Part shown: piece after piece, positions 32,721 through 46,300 of the stretch
How positions within the stretch are numbered: the first letter of the stretch is position 1
How the letters are laid out: each line of letters opens with the position of its first letter
Source: Pithys albifrons albifrons
Taxonomy: Eukaryota; Chordata; Aves; Passeriformes; Thamnophilidae
Length of the DNA stretch: 64,000 nucleotides
Direction: 5' to 3'
NCBI RefSeq assembly: GCF_047495875.1
Contig: NC_092465.1
Span: 3,760,347-3,824,346, forward strand
Position numbers and translations under genes: made by a program
The notes under the pieces: generated by a model
Database searches by the model: none
Told to the model about the DNA's origin: nothing
What the model saw: the letters and a program-made list of their open reading frames with translations, nothing else

Positions 32721-35203
32721 ATCAGTGTTAATTTCAGTCAGTGATGAGGTAATTTATAAATGAATGCAGTGGAGGCTGTGCAAATGCACAATTGCCTTCC
32801 TGCCTATTCTTAGCATTCTCAGCATGCAGGTGAAAATGTTTTCAAAATATTGAGGTAATTTGAAAATCAATCCATGCATTCCGTATCCTTCTTCCTCCCC
32901 AGTCACAGTAAACGCTGAACGAATGCTGCCAGAGATGGCACAATGCATCAGTTCTGCACTTTTTGGGGAGTGATATTCTGTGTGTTGTGGCATCAGCTAG
33001 AATTTAACTAAACAAAATATTTGGCTAAGATCCTTTACAAAGGCTAAAAATGTCTATTGAAGTCCCTGGTAATCCCGAATGTCTTCAACTACAGTGTGTG
33101 TTTAAATGATGTGGTATCAGAAAAAAGTAACAGCAACCTGCAGTGAGTTGAAATAGTGCAGTAGAGATACTGCGAAATAAAAGAGATGCTAATACAGCAT
33201 GGAAATCATAATTATTTCTTATTTAAAAATAGTACAGCACACTCCAAAAGCCTTGGTAGTACCGATGCTTTCTGTAGAAACTCTCTTTTTCAACATGCAT
33301 TTCAAATTTCAACTCACAACCATGAAAGAATTGTTAACTAGGTTATGCATACAGAGATTTTCCCCAAGATGAACTTTGTTTATCAGTATTTTGGTGCTTT
33401 CTCTAAACTTTCAGCTAGCAAATGAGAAATGCTAATTCCTAACAACAAGAAAAAAACACGACCTGCAGATAGAAAAAGCTGGAGGCAAACCTGACAACAA
33501 ACAGATATTAAAGATTTAAAATCTTTTTGACAGTCAAAAAAAAAATAATCCAAGGCACACATTGCTGGAACTGACATTTCCATGATCTGAACAGTCCTTG
33601 TCCCCCTGCTCAACTCCACAGAGAGCCCCAGCTTAGTTATCCCCCCATTCATTTAAAAATAACTCAGATATATGATTAAATTGATCGCTGGCCTGGAATA
33701 TGTGGAAGCAGTTGGAGTTTTGGAGCAGGGACATACAGGTGTTGGTATCAGGATGCTGCAAAACTCGTGCGTGGTGGCTTTTCAACAGAACATGCTTTAA
33801 TTAAAGCAAGCTGGTCTTCCTGCAGAAAGTCTGATGTACTCATGTAATTTAACTATTGAAGCCCTTTCTATTAATTTTTCCTTGACATATAATAATGAAC
33901 TTTTCTTCTAGCTGACACTTGGTTGGTTTTTTTTTTTCCTTTTGATAATCTCTGTGCACTTCAGAGGTGATTTTGATGCTATTTAATTTACTCATATGAA
34001 AACCCTTGCAAAGGGATTAGGCCCATGCAGGGACAAGGGTAATGCCATGCCGTGCTGGTCTGTGCTGGACTGTTGGGATGTTGTAAGGAGGCTGCAGCCC
34101 AGTCAGGCAGAGGACACGGATGGGTCCTGTGGTGGGATGCTATCCCAGCACTGGCTCTGTGCTGGCTGAGCTGGGGAAGGTGACTGCAGCATCAAGTGGC
34201 ATGTGTGCTCCCTGGCAAGTCAATTAACCTCACTGTGCTCATTTTCCCTGTCCATGAGATGGGGAAATACCACCAAACTCATTCACAGGGCTTTTCCAGG
34301 GCTTAGTATCTTTAACACACTTTGCCATTCTCTGGAACTGGGGAAGAGTAAGGATCATTCGTTGTTTTGTCAGAGAGCAAGTGAATGCCAAGGAATTTGT
34401 CTGGGAAAATTACAAATGTATGTTCCTAATAACTAGATTCTCAGAGTTTATTATACAGCTGGTTATTCTAATTTAGAAGATGGTATTCCTTTTAACTGCC
34501 CCCCCTCTCCAGTGTTCTGCCACTGAATATAAAGAAGGGAATGGTAATCACTGAAGCAATAATGATTATTGACTGAAAGGTATTTTACAATGTGAGATTC
34601 GTTATGTGGAGCTTAGCAAGCAGCTGCACTGGTGCATTTGAGCTCCTTATTTTGGTATAGGGGCTCTAAAAATACATCAAAATACCCGTGAACTGGCATA
34701 GGTGTAAATCCTAACATGACCGCAGTCAATGGGGGTGCCTGGGTGACTGTGGGGGACATAGATCAGCAAAGTCTGATTTGATGCCCATGGTTGGTTTTAG
34801 TGGAAAACTGTAGGATCTAACTGGTTTAGAAATTCAGCCTTAGCAAACCAAGCCTAAGTTTGGGCTTTTTATTTTCTGTTTTATGTGAACTCAAAGGAAA
34901 GCAGGAACTCAAGTACTGCTTTGCTGCCACAGGCTAGTCCTCAACACCAGCTACATTTTGGAGTTTTCTGGGCCTGATCCCATGAGGAAAGACCAAACAC
35001 CATGCGAAACATGAGCAGGATTTGGCCCCAAATAGGCAGTGCTTACTAACAGATAAACTGAGCCATGGCCATTGTAGTGGTGGGGAAATGAAGGAAAAGT
35101 AGCTTTGCAGATTCCTAAAATAGAAAGTCAATGTAAATATTTCTACTTTGCATGTCAGATTTCAATCACCTCTCAAAACAACTGAACTTCTTGATTTAAT
35201 TAA
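32721..35203. other. Intronic stretch, no feature recognised
   Basis: AT-rich intron without a gene. A degenerate phrase near 34690-34740 ('aggtgtaaatcc' then 'gcagtcaatggggg') resembles the same old palindromic repeat type as 31100-31159. Confidence 0.45.
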
Positions 35204-35300
35204 TTATGGTTTGGGTTTTTGGTCTTTTTTGGTTTTGGGGTGTTTTGGTTTTTTGTTTTGTTTTGATTTTTAGCATATTTTTGTGTGTGTGTGTGTGTCT
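35204..35300. repeat. G/T-rich low-complexity tract ending in GT repeat
   Basis: Irregular GGTTTT-type sequence (35204-35277) followed by (GT)n at about 35282-35298. Similar G/T-rich tracts occur near 10000, 16570 and 36548. Chance ORFs here are Phe/Val/Leu/Cys-rich. Confidence 0.85.
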
Positions 35301-35670
35301 TCGGAAAGAGCCAAACGAAAATTTCCTCTTTGTTTCCCCTTTGGAACTACTGGAGCTTTCCTCGAGTTTTAACTCTTCTGACACCCCAACGCCATCAGCC
35401 TTCATTTCTCCATGCTCGTCTTATCGCTGCTGTCCCATGGCAAGCCCCAAAGCCTGGAACATTTTGTAACGACTATGTGACAAATTGTCGGGCTTTTATT
35501 CACGTCGGACATCTTTTGCCAGGAGTGCTTGTTGTTTTTTCTGTTTGGCTGTGTCATGGGACCAAAGGTGGCTGCTTTTGTGCAGCATGTCAAATCTGGT
35601 TAACATGCAGCCATTTATCTTTAAAACCCACTTCTGCACAATGGCAGGAGTGTATTGGGCCACTTGTATG
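35301..35670. promoter_or_regulatory. Candidate conserved intronic element
   Basis: Non-repetitive block with CpGs scattered through moderately AT-rich sequence and open frames on both strands of 60-156 codons with no domain. Repeat-free composition between a GT tract and a TA repeat (35689-35703) suggests a maintained element. A coding role seems unlikely but cannot be excluded without alignment. Confidence 0.3.
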
Positions 35671-38238
35671 GGCTCCAAGCACCAAACATATACATATATA
35701 TATTAAATTTTTTCAGTGCCATTCTCTCTATATGAGTGGATGCACCTCGGGCTGAGGCACTGCGGTGAGCAGGTCATGCAGCAGACAAGATGTTTCATAA
35801 TTTTGGGAACCTTTTAGAGACAAATTGTACAGGGCAAGTGTAGTGTAACTGAACTGCTGGTTGCCCAGTGAAGTGTAGAAAATCAGATACAGCACAGCCT
35901 GAAAGAATGAAACGAGAATTCATATCTATGTATATACATGGTACTTTATAAACAATTCATATACAGAGAAAAACACATTTATTCCCTTTTTCTCTGCTTA
36001 TATTTGAGGGTTGTGTGTAGTGTGTGTGTGTGTATAAATGTGTTTATGTGCATGGTATATATTCATACAAATAATATGCCACAGGATATGGGAATAGTTG
36101 TATGTGTGATGCATTTATATGCATAAGTGGTAGGTTTGCAGGTTAATGCCTGCTTGACTCTCTCTGTGTGTGTAGATGATAGAAAGGTGCTCAGCATGAT
36201 GAAAAAAGGAATTATCCTAGAAATAAAATAAAAACGCCCCAAAATTCCACAGCAAAGTTTACAGCTTTGGGGGCTTTTCCTATGTTTAAGTCACACAGTA
36301 GTATTTCTGATGAACATGATTTCCTTACCAATAAGGTGATAATTATCAAATAAAGAAGCTGGGAAAGAAATAGGAAAGTTTGATGCATCAGGAAAACGAG
36401 GGCTGGCTGCTAAGGTTTGGTGCCTTTTTGCAGTTGAAGCATTTGAGATAGCAGGACTCAATGTTTTTTTAATGATTTGCTGTGTTGTGTAATAATTGTA
36501 CATACAGTGCAGTGAGGTTACTTGGAGGAACACCACACTATGTACGTTTTGGTTTGGGGTTTTTTTGGTTGTTTTTTTTTTTTCTTTTGAGTAAAGGACC
36601 CAGGAGATTGCTTTTCACTTTGAAAACAATCCCTAATATCAGGAAAATGCTCTGTTTGTTTATGCGTACATAATGCAAGTTTGTCCGCCTGGGAACTGCA
36701 GCAAATGGGAGAAGTATGCATGGATTTCACAGGTAACAGGATTACGTGGGCACATAATTGATCCATTTGGAGAAAAAAATGACAGTGCTCTAAAGATGCC
36801 TAGGCTTTGGAGATGGAGTTTATGAAACAGGCATTTGTAAATTCAAAGGAATCAATATGTCAATTTTATTACATCTCAGGACCAGCTGGGCATTAAAGGA
36901 ACAGTAGCCTTTTTAAAATTGCAGCTGCGTATTCTTGCATTGTGTACCTTTCTTAAAAGGCTTTGAATCTCAGAAAATGTACTTTTAGCAGCGCTTTGCA
37001 CCTTTTCAGTGACCAGTTTGCACGGACAAAAAAAAAAAGACACAAAACACTACATTGTGTTAGTTTTTCTCTTAAGCAGCAGTTGTTAAAAACTGCTGGG
37101 TTTCATTTATACCGTGCAAAAATCTTACTAATAAATATAAACATGGAAGGAGGCTAATGCCTGTTCCTATCTCAAAGGTTGAAAAAAATTATGAGGTTTT
37201 ACATCAAGGGCTCAGCACATGTTGCAGAGGCAGCATCATAACCCGAGATACCTGAAAGCATCCTTTAAAGACCACATATGAAATATGGTCTGAAACATTG
37301 CAAAACAATATCTTCTCTTTCCTTCTCACTGGGAGTTTAAACACCGAGGTGAGTAAACTTAGTGCAAAGCTTTTTTCCCAAGGGACAGTAATCTTCAGCT
37401 GTCCAGATTTGGAAATGCAACTTTTTCACACAAATTTGCAATGTGCAGCATGGAGGGAGTTGAACTGGAATTTGGGTTGTGGTGGTGGTTGCTGCCCATG
37501 AACTTTCAAGGTCACCCCAAAGAGGGTTTAAATCTCAAAAATGCATTCTCAAGGAATTAATAGTTTTCCTCTGGAGAGTAGGTTAGCCAAGAAGCAATTG
37601 TGGATTCTAGAATATGTTGCATGGTCCTTTACCTGAAAGGCATATGATTGAGGGCCTGTGTCAGTAAAATTCACACGTCTCAAGCTTTCAGTAGACATCA
37701 TATTGTCTTCTCTCCTCTGCTTGCTGGTGATGTTGCTGCAGACTTGATGGCTACAGCCTACTTTGCAACTCCAAACTGATTATTAGCATTGCCAAAGCAA
37801 TCACTGATTTGAGGTACCTGACTCTGGACAACTCTAGAGGTTCAACACATCTGAAAACACACTAAAAAATGTTAGAGTTTTTGAGTCTAAAGCAAGAGAT
37901 ACCTAGGATCAACAGCCACTGCTCCCTTAGATTTCTCTGCCTTCTCAGTTCCTTCTTTATCATGATCCTCTCTGATCTTCTGTAATGTTCTTCTATCTCC
38001 TTTTGCACAGTTGCTTTTTCTTTATGCTCACACTTCCCAGGCCAGCCTGGCTGCAGACAAGGTCTCTGTATGGTAGCCCAATCTGCCCAGTAATTCTGCT
38101 TTTTTCTTGCTTGAGGATCCTACTTTCCATAAGGTATGATTACACTGTTTCTCCAGGGGTCTGCTAACATTTAACCATGTAAATGTAAATTAGATTAGGA
38201 GGGGTCACACCATAAATGGGCTTATTAGCATCATACAA
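35671..38238. other. Intronic stretch with simple repeats
   Basis: Contains a short TA repeat (35689-35703), GT-rich tracts (36008-36033), a G/T-rich and T-rich tract (36548-36591) and an A-run (37027-37038). No gene or transposon body is recognised. Confidence 0.5.
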
Positions 38239-38290
38239 GATCATAGAATAGTTAGGGCTGGAAGGTACCTTAAAGATAATCTAAACCAGT
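38239..38290 (-). mobile_element. Short CR1 LINE 3' fragment, reverse orientation
   Basis: 'gatcatagaatag' followed by 'ggctggaaggtacctta' and 'aatctaaaccagt' is the reverse complement of a CR1 3' end. Only about 50 bp survive. Confidence 0.75.
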
Positions 38291-38766
38291 GTATAAAATA
38301 GGTAGAGTACTCTATATTTACATAGATTCTACTATAACTCCATCTCCCCTAAACAGAAGCATGAAGTGAATATGAAAGAATAAAAGGGCAAGTTTTCCCT
38401 GAAAGAGTATGGAAAATTAGACACAAACAATACCAGCTAGTTTAGCAGTGTTCCATGCTTAGACTTAGAATGCATAAGACTTAGAATGCATTAAAACTTT
38501 ATTATACAATGATGTACTTTCAAAACATTTTTTAAAAATACTCATATGCTAGGGAAGACATGGAAAAAGAGGTTGACAGTGTTTTCATAGAAATTTTTGG
38601 CATTGTAGAAAATACAGATGACCTTCCACCAAGCAGTGGTGCTCAGAACTGATGTGAATACACATAAATGGAGTACAGAGAAACTACATCAATTCAACAG
38701 ATAAAAGCTTAAAAAACTTTAGAGGTAAAACTTCCTTTCAGTGTAGCTTGTGTGAGAAAGATATAA

Positions 38767-38886
38767 TGTTGGACAGGGCTTGGAGTGACCAGGTCTAATG
38801 GAAGGTTTTTCCTGACCATGGCAGGGGAATTGGAACTGGATGATCATTAAGGGCTGTTCTAATCCAAACCATTCTGAGATTCTGTG
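38767..38886 (+). mobile_element. Short CR1 LINE 3' fragment, forward orientation
   Basis: The phrases 'gttggacagggcttggag', 'ccaggtctaatggaagg', 'ctgaccatggcagggg', 'ctggatgatcattaagg' and 'aaaccattctgagattct' match the CR1 tail in order. It is about 120 bp, more diverged than the copy at 7238-7384, and lies in the opposite orientation to the fragment 480 bp upstream. Confidence 0.88.
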
Positions 38887-39300
38887 TACACACCTTATTC
38901 ATCTCAGCATCTTCCACTAGTGATGAGAGACTGAGACAAGCTTTAGTTGTAACTATTCTAAATTAACATTTTCCAAGTCCCATGGCAATCTTCACTCAAA
39001 AGATGTCATCCCTTTCCATGCTTGCTAGAGAAAAGTAAAAAGAGGTTAAGAGAAGTTGAAGGGACTTGGTCAAGGTCTTCCAGCTGGAGCAAGCTGGAAC
39101 TAAAAACTTAGAACTAATAAAACCAGAAGTCATATTATGATCCTGGTTACCTCTGCACAATCCGTGGGCTGTGTTTATATTTTGCCCATTCTCTGAATCT
39201 AATTCTGGAAGTGAAACAAGGCTTCTCAGTGACAAGGTGGAAAAATGGCAAAACAAAACTCTGCCATCGACCTGACTGATGGTTCTTCCACTGAGATCAT

Positions 39301-39545
39301 AACAGCTTCTTCAGAGACTTTTACAGTCTCTGTAGAAGTGCGGGAGGCACTGCCAATATCCGCAGATCATTGGCATGATAGACCGTAACGGCTTCTTCAG
39401 AGCCGTTCCGGTCTATCGTGTCAATGCGTACTCAGGGAGTCCTCAATGCATGGATCATTGACACGGCACTACATAACGGCTCCTTAGAAGCCATTACTGG
39501 GTATCAAGTCAATGCATACTTAGGGAGCCCTTAATGCACGGACCC
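39301..39545. repeat. Three ~87-bp imperfect tandem units, each with an inverted repeat
   Basis: Units start at 39301, 39387 and 39475 (spacing 86 and 88 bp) with AACAGCTTCTTCAGAG, AACGGCTTCTTCAGAG and AACGGCTCCTTAGAAG. Unit 1 folds with arms 39306-39319 and 39325-39338 (13 of 14 pairs). Unit 2 has 19-nt arms 39374-39392 and 39402-39420 (17 of 19). A perfect 10-bp inverted repeat pairs 39417-39426 with 39456-39465. Unit 3 has a weaker hairpin. The block is CpG-rich for its surroundings. It may be the U3-type repeat part of an old LTR or a foldback transposon; I do not recognise the family. Confidence 0.6.
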
Positions 39546-40340
39546 ACGCAAGTTGACTTGCTCTGAATACTAACAATCCTGTGGAAGAGTAGTTACCGCG
39601 TATGGCATTGAGGGAGGTTATTAATACCTGCCTGCAAGAGCTCGACTTGTGCACCGTGCTCCGAACCCTTCGTGGGAGAGGTATGGCTGCTCCCAAGCTG
39701 GAGCACTGCATGGGAGAGCCTGGAATCTCTGAACTTTCCCTCCTCTGCTGACATCCTTTTATTTCATAAAATATGCAAAAAGCAGAAACGCTCTCAATTT
39801 GAGATAGGAAGGCCAAGAGGCAACTCGGGATGAAACATTTAAGGTTAAAGCCCTGAGAATAAGCGGTTGCAATGGGAATACTGGCAGACCCTTACACACG
39901 GAGCAATAGCTCTGTGTATTTTACCCCTCTCAACTTCTTTGCTGTAGTTATCAAATATTCCATACGTTTACGGTGATCCTTGAAAGATGCTTGCAAACAT
40001 GGCCCTTCTGAAGGAGAAATTGTTTTATATGCCATCATCCCACAACGAGTTTGTCTGGATTTGTTGACCTGGTCCCTGGGGAACATCACCTGAGACTTTC
40101 CAAATCATCACCGTGCCTCTGCTTCAACCCGCAAAGGCACATCTCCTTCCTTTGGCTTCCTCCAGACAAGATATCCCCGTACTGAGTTAAAAATGCTTCT
40201 AGTTTGCTGTTGTTGATATTTTTCTTTTGTGTTCTGCTTACTGACTGACATCTGCTATCATGCTAAGCAGGTGTTCCTGTGTAAACGAACGTGCCCTGTT
40301 TGTGTTTCGCCATCCTCGCTACTGCGCACCCAAATGAGCA
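39546..40340. other. CpG-retaining sequence after the hairpin repeats
   Basis: Composition continues unlike the flanking intron, with scattered CpGs and '-' strand AATAAA at about 39756-39761 (read as TTTATT on +). The first 300 bp could be the rest of a solo LTR in reverse orientation; the later part (39840-40340) looks more like unique conserved intron. No TG...CA ends or target duplication could be fixed by eye. Confidence 0.3.
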
Positions 40341-43300
40341 GCATGATTAAGAATCCTGTAAATTTTTGAAAGGAAACGGATGGCTGCCCTACTAGAACAT
40401 AATTACACCGTTCCAACATCCGCAGCTCACTGCTGCAGCCGAGTTGGAGAACAGCAGAAATTAATAATATATAATAGCATCATTCTCGTAATTTATAAAT
40501 GAAATAAAGTAGAGAGGAGATTCTGCTGATATGCATTTTCTTCTTAATTCTACAAGACAAAGTATAGATTAGAATTTTACTGGGGTGAAACCTGGCCAGC
40601 AATATCACACTAGTTGCAAGTGTAGGGTCTGATTCATGAGAGGGATTTTGCTTAGGGAAAAGAGCTAATATCTTTTATTGGTCTAGGGGAAAAAAATGAG
40701 TACACAAAGCCCTCTAAAGGCAGCCCCTTATGCAGAGAGGCCAGGAAACCTCCACAGATCCTCTTCACAGTTTTTAGCTTAATTCACTTGTAGGTTTTGC
40801 AGGAAGACTTTGCTGCTTGGTGCATTTTTTTTCCCTGACTAAAATAATACACTATCATAGGTCACCCCCTCGGAGAGGAGAGAGGATTAATCAGCTAAGG
40901 ATGTTGTGTGATCTCCTATTTTTGTTGAAAAACAGCAATGCTTTCAAAACCAATATTTTGAGCTCCAGAGATGTGCCAAAAGGAGCTGTACTGTGAATCT
41001 CCACTCAAGTAAAGCCTTGGAGTTGGTGCTCTAATCACACCTCTCCACCCGCTTAAAAAAAAGATCCAACTTTCTGAAGACAAAGACATATTATTTGTAA
41101 AGACCAGGCTCTATGGCTTTTACTTTTTTTTACTGCATGTTAAGTGCCTTTTATTTTTCTTCTGTACTTGTCTGGGTGATGGCCCAGCTGATTTCTACTT
41201 TTGCTGGGATAAACTCAAACGGGAGAGCTACCAAAGCCTCACAACAGTGTTTGCTTAGAGCTAATTAGGGACATCTTTATAAATTTTGACACTGTAAAAC
41301 TCCAAAGAATGATAACTGCTTTGATGGGAAAGGTCAGCATGGATTCCCCAAGTTTAACCCAGCAAGCACAAGCATACGCACAACTATTTCTCTTGTAAAC
41401 TAAGGGATATGTTTGGGTTGTATTCTTCTAAAGGGCCCCCTTAATAATTTGCTTCTAAGGAAATATGTGCATATACAGATTTATTTCATTAACAGGTATT
41501 TATTTAAGTGGGCTGCACTGTATTTAAATCTCTGAATAGTTTCCATTACTTCCTCAGCTCACTTACTTCAAGTTGACTAATTTTAATAAGGCTAAGGTGC
41601 CTAGGGTCTTATTGAGTGTTCAGTTTGATCAATATGGCTAAATTAAAATAGTGCAAAATATAAGCAAATGTACTCTAACAACTCAGTGAAAAATGTGGAG
41701 TGCACCAAACATTGATTAGTGTTCCACAGACATTAATTTGTTGTTTTAAGTACACTAATGCTGCCCAGAAACAGAGTCTACCTCAGGCACACAATCTACC
41801 CCTGTGTAGCCCTGTTGGCTTTCAGGGCATTGCTCTCAACTAAAGGCAGGATTTGGCTCTGTATTGTGCAGAACCAGTTCTGCACACCCTGAGCACACCA
41901 AACACATCCCATTCCACAAAGAATAGCGTTCCTATACCGCAGTCAGAGCAAGTCTGGATCACACCTAAGGGAAGCAGAAGGAGGACAGGTCCGATTATTT
42001 GCACGAGTGGAGACTATTTAATAATCATATTCATTATGAATTTGGGGCAATACATCAATTCTATCTATGTATTTTTAAGACAGCCACAGACTCTTAGGGA
42101 AGTGGTTCTACGCACAAGAAGATATTCAGTTTTGCCCTCCTGTAACACCACAATATTATTGTCATAAAAGATTAATGTCAGCCCCCACCTGGTATTAAAT
42201 TGCTTTTGGTAGCCCTTGCATTCATGTCTTTCTACACAAGACAAAACCACTTTTAAAGTAACTACATGCATCCTCAAGTCGAATTACTGCTATTACAGGG
42301 CTACATTTTATTTTCAAATGCCTTAGTTGTTGTGGTAGGTATTTTTTCCTACGGATATGATGTTCTGAATAACAATATGGGATCAGGAACTTAATTTTAG
42401 AGCAGAAAAAAAGGCATACTTTAGAAAATAATGTCTTATTATAGTCATGTTGATAGATGTTGCACACCTTAATTATATGATTTTTTCATATTCCAACAAA
42501 AAGCTGACTTTTCCACATACTAAAAATAATTTGTTTTTCTTTCTCATTCCCTTCCTTGTTCTTGCTTAGCAAAAGCCTGAGATTCTCATACTTTGACATC
42601 CAGTGCCTGCACAGATAGCTTTTAATGATTGCTAAATATACAATAACTTTTAACAATTATTCTTTTATCTCATTTTAAACTATTTCTATAATCTCTCTCA
42701 GTTTTCACTAGTTTTTCCCTCTACCTGTAGTGTGATCTTTCTGCTTATCTTTAATCTCCTTGGTAAGTGATATTTGCTCTAATAGTTCTTCCTTTCCTTG
42801 ATACCATCTTTTCCTACATGGCCAAAAATAATTTCACATGAGCAGAAGCTCATTTCATAGAAGGTAAATCAGCAAAGTAAGAGAGAAAGAAAGAGAAAGA
42901 GAAATAAACTGAAGGGAGTTCATGTATTTTAAAAAAGCATCTTGAAAGCAAATGCAGTCACATTTATGAGAAGTAAATGTCGTGAAGATGAAGTCAAATA
43001 TGAAAAGCATTTCTCTAGTTTGAACAGTCCAAATAGAGTTACAAACAGCAGAAACATTTGAAGTTCCTTCTTTTTTTTTCTCTAAATTAAAGCTGGAGCT
43101 TTAGCTTCTTAACCTTCAACACTAGAAGTAGAGCACACTGTACAAAAACAATTTGTAAATCTCTTAACAAACATGTCAAATGAGGACTCCAGCCCAAGTG
43201 CACAAGAATTGACTTTTCACTTGTAGCTACACAAAAAAATTGCTTAGGTTTTTTCCCTGTTGTCTTTGTTGTTGTTTTTTAGCTTTGATGCATGACAATC

Positions 43301-46300
43301 CTGATTTTTTCCAACATTTTACATATTTAGAGTTTTTACTATTAAAGGTATTGGTCTCTATAAACAAGTGTAAGTTTACTGAGGCAGCTTCACGTAGACT
43401 GTTCCCTTGTAATCAGATGTGAAAATTACACCCTCCCTTTTGGCTACATGATAATTACAGATTTTAGCATACAAGGGTTTGTCTGTGTTTCGGTTGCCGG
43501 GATGAAACAGCGAATGCACTCGGGAAAATATATTATTATTTTAAAGATCGGTGCCATAGCTGTTTTTAGTAAAAGTGAAGTTTGTAATCACAACTATGAT
43601 CAAGATACTTTGATATTTACATATACACAAATACACATGTATGTGAGTAAGAGAGCAGATAAAAAATAAAATGAAACAAAGGTATCTCAACGCAGAGCAT
43701 GAAACTTAGTCCATGTACCCAGGGTCAGCAAACAGCTTTCTCCCTGCTTAAATCTCACCAAAGTCCTGTCTTCGGGGTGAATTTTACTCCAAAAGCATAA
43801 TTTATTGTAAAGTTTAACAAAGTTTCTCTGGCTTTGTCTTGTTTCTTCTCATCTTTCTTTCTCTGGGCTGTTCTATTTCGCTCACCTAGAAACTTAGCCT
43901 GAATTTTTTGTGCATCTATCAGTTTCCTTGTAACTGCTGGGTGCACAAAGAATTCAGAATTAAGCATTGCTCAGAAAGAGCTGTGGGAAAAAAATTACAT
44001 ATGCAGCAAAACATGTTAGAATTGTGTTTTGACAGTTTCATGACCAAGCCAAAAAATATACATTTTTTTTTGTACCTGGCGCAGTTTCACAAGAATGTCC
44101 CCTCAGGGAATAGTCATTTTTTGTCAGAATCAACTGTTTATTTACTTAAAAATCTAAAAGTTTTGCCTTGCATTAGAGGCAGAGTTGTTGAAGGTTAAAG
44201 TTCAAAATCAGCTCCTTGTCTTGCCTTCAGTATAAGAGCATGGTTTGTGTCATGAGAGAGTGATAAAAGCATTAACATGGACACAGAACAAAATTAAAAT
44301 GGAACATTTCTTAGAAATGGAGTAGCTGAGGTTTGTGAAGTCTCTTGTTATGCATCCACAGCCAAGCCCTGGCCTGATTGTGAGCGATAGATGACCACTT
44401 TAGACCTGTCACCGCTACCGCTGAACATGGTAGCAATGGTCCAGGCTGGACAGAATGGGTTTATCCAACTAAGTCAAAGCCTGGTAGAGTTTATATGGCG
44501 GCAACAGTGTTGGGAGCCTTGCAGTTGTCCATGGAGATGTTCGTGGCAGGCAGGACTTTGAGTGTCCTTCCTCATCTGTGCCTTGCTGGGCAGGAGGGAT
44601 CGACAGGAACTCAGATGGCTTCCCACCACTGCATCCAGGACAGTGCATGGAGTTGCAAGAAGTAATCCAAGGCTGACCTTGTGGTGTCCTGCTTTGGGGG
44701 TGCTGCCTGTTCTGTTTTTGTGTCATAATGCAACCTAAATGTCCTGCAAATGTGCAGAATGTCAGGCTGGGGGAACCCAGGGTGGGATTGTGTCCCTGCC
44801 ATCGTGCCTGCTGTGCCTGCAGGTGTTGGGGTGTATCCTCTACTTCACTGACATTAATTTAGGCTATATACAGGCCTGCTCGGGACAGAACCCCAGATCA
44901 TAATCAAATCCTGAGTATGAGAAGATTTAATGACTTTTAAATCAATGAATTTTACGGGTAAAGAGGAATTAGTCTCCCACCCTGAAACTAAGTTTTTCCC
45001 ATGGTAAAACTTGGTGCCCTTAAAGGAGTGGTGATTTTTCATTCATTCTTACCTTTATCCCTCTATGCACATAATATTTTTTTCTGTATCAATTTAAGAT
45101 TGCAGATTAACAGAAATGCACTGTGTCAGATGCTCTTTTGCCTACATATTTACCTCAACTGCAGCTGCAAACTGTTGGGACTGGCAGGATGACCTCTCAC
45201 ACTGGCTACGGTCCATGGTCAGTGAAGGATTTTGAAACAGTTTTTTACTAGGATTTTTAACATAACTATTTATTTGGGGAAGCAATTTGCATTAGGGAAA
45301 AAAAACCCAACCCAAATGTAAATACAGATATCCCCAGGAGATTAAAAATAGTCCAAAACTAATAGCCTAATCTAATTCACATAATGATCATCATGAAATA
45401 TATTCCAGGGTCTAATCCTGCCCTCATGGGCACTCTCTGAAGTCAGGGATTCTATATACCTGTCTGGATTTGAGTTTACCCTTCATATCCCAGTTACAGC
45501 AGGGGAGCAATTTTAGTCTCTATGGTGAATAATATTTTGCAAATTAGACCTCACTTAAAGAAAAAAAAAAGAGCAATATATAAGGTGGGGAGGGAATCTC
45601 TCCTGACTCACACTCATGGGGCGGAGGTCACAGCCAGAGCTGCTCTAGTAGGAAAGAATTGAGTGTTGTACCAAAAAATAACATGAAAACTGTGAGTCAA
45701 ACTGAGGAAAAGGGAGTTATTCACAGATAAGGACAATTCTTCATCCTGGCCCAGCATTATCATTAGCATGACAGTTAAAGGTGTTTCTCCAGCCTCCTTT
45801 GCATTTGTCTCCTTGGATTTATTATTTGCTTCTTTTTTCTGCCCATCTTGGAGGCTGTGTGTTTCCCCTGACTGACATCCAATTCCAGGGTGATCTTCAC
45901 AGGGTTATAACTGGTCTAAAACGGGCAGGACTGAGCCCAAAGCAGTGCTGCAGTGGGATGTCGGACTGCTGGGCATGGGGAGTGGAGTGAGGTCTCCCCA
46001 TACCCTTTGGTCCTCCCTGGGCTCATTGGGAAAAGTTCTGTTCCCACTTTGCAAAAGTCAGATGCTCTTTTGCATCTATATTTAACTAAAGTGTGGGGTC
46101 TGTCCAACCTCTTCAGCTTTTTAAGCTGAGCAGGGACCACTGGGAGCCCAGTTAATGTGCATATTGATGTACCCTGTAGCTTCTGAGATGATGAAAGAGC
46201 ATATTGCTTATTTCCACAACAACGAGCTAGGAAATATTTAGTGACCCCACTACTCTACCTGAGGAATTTCTCCCCAGGTGATAGAATGAAGCGACATCTG

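Noticed and set aside
39301..39545. CRISPR-like array
   Set aside because: Units are long, diverged and directly adjacent with no constant repeat plus unique spacer pattern, and the genome is a vertebrate's.
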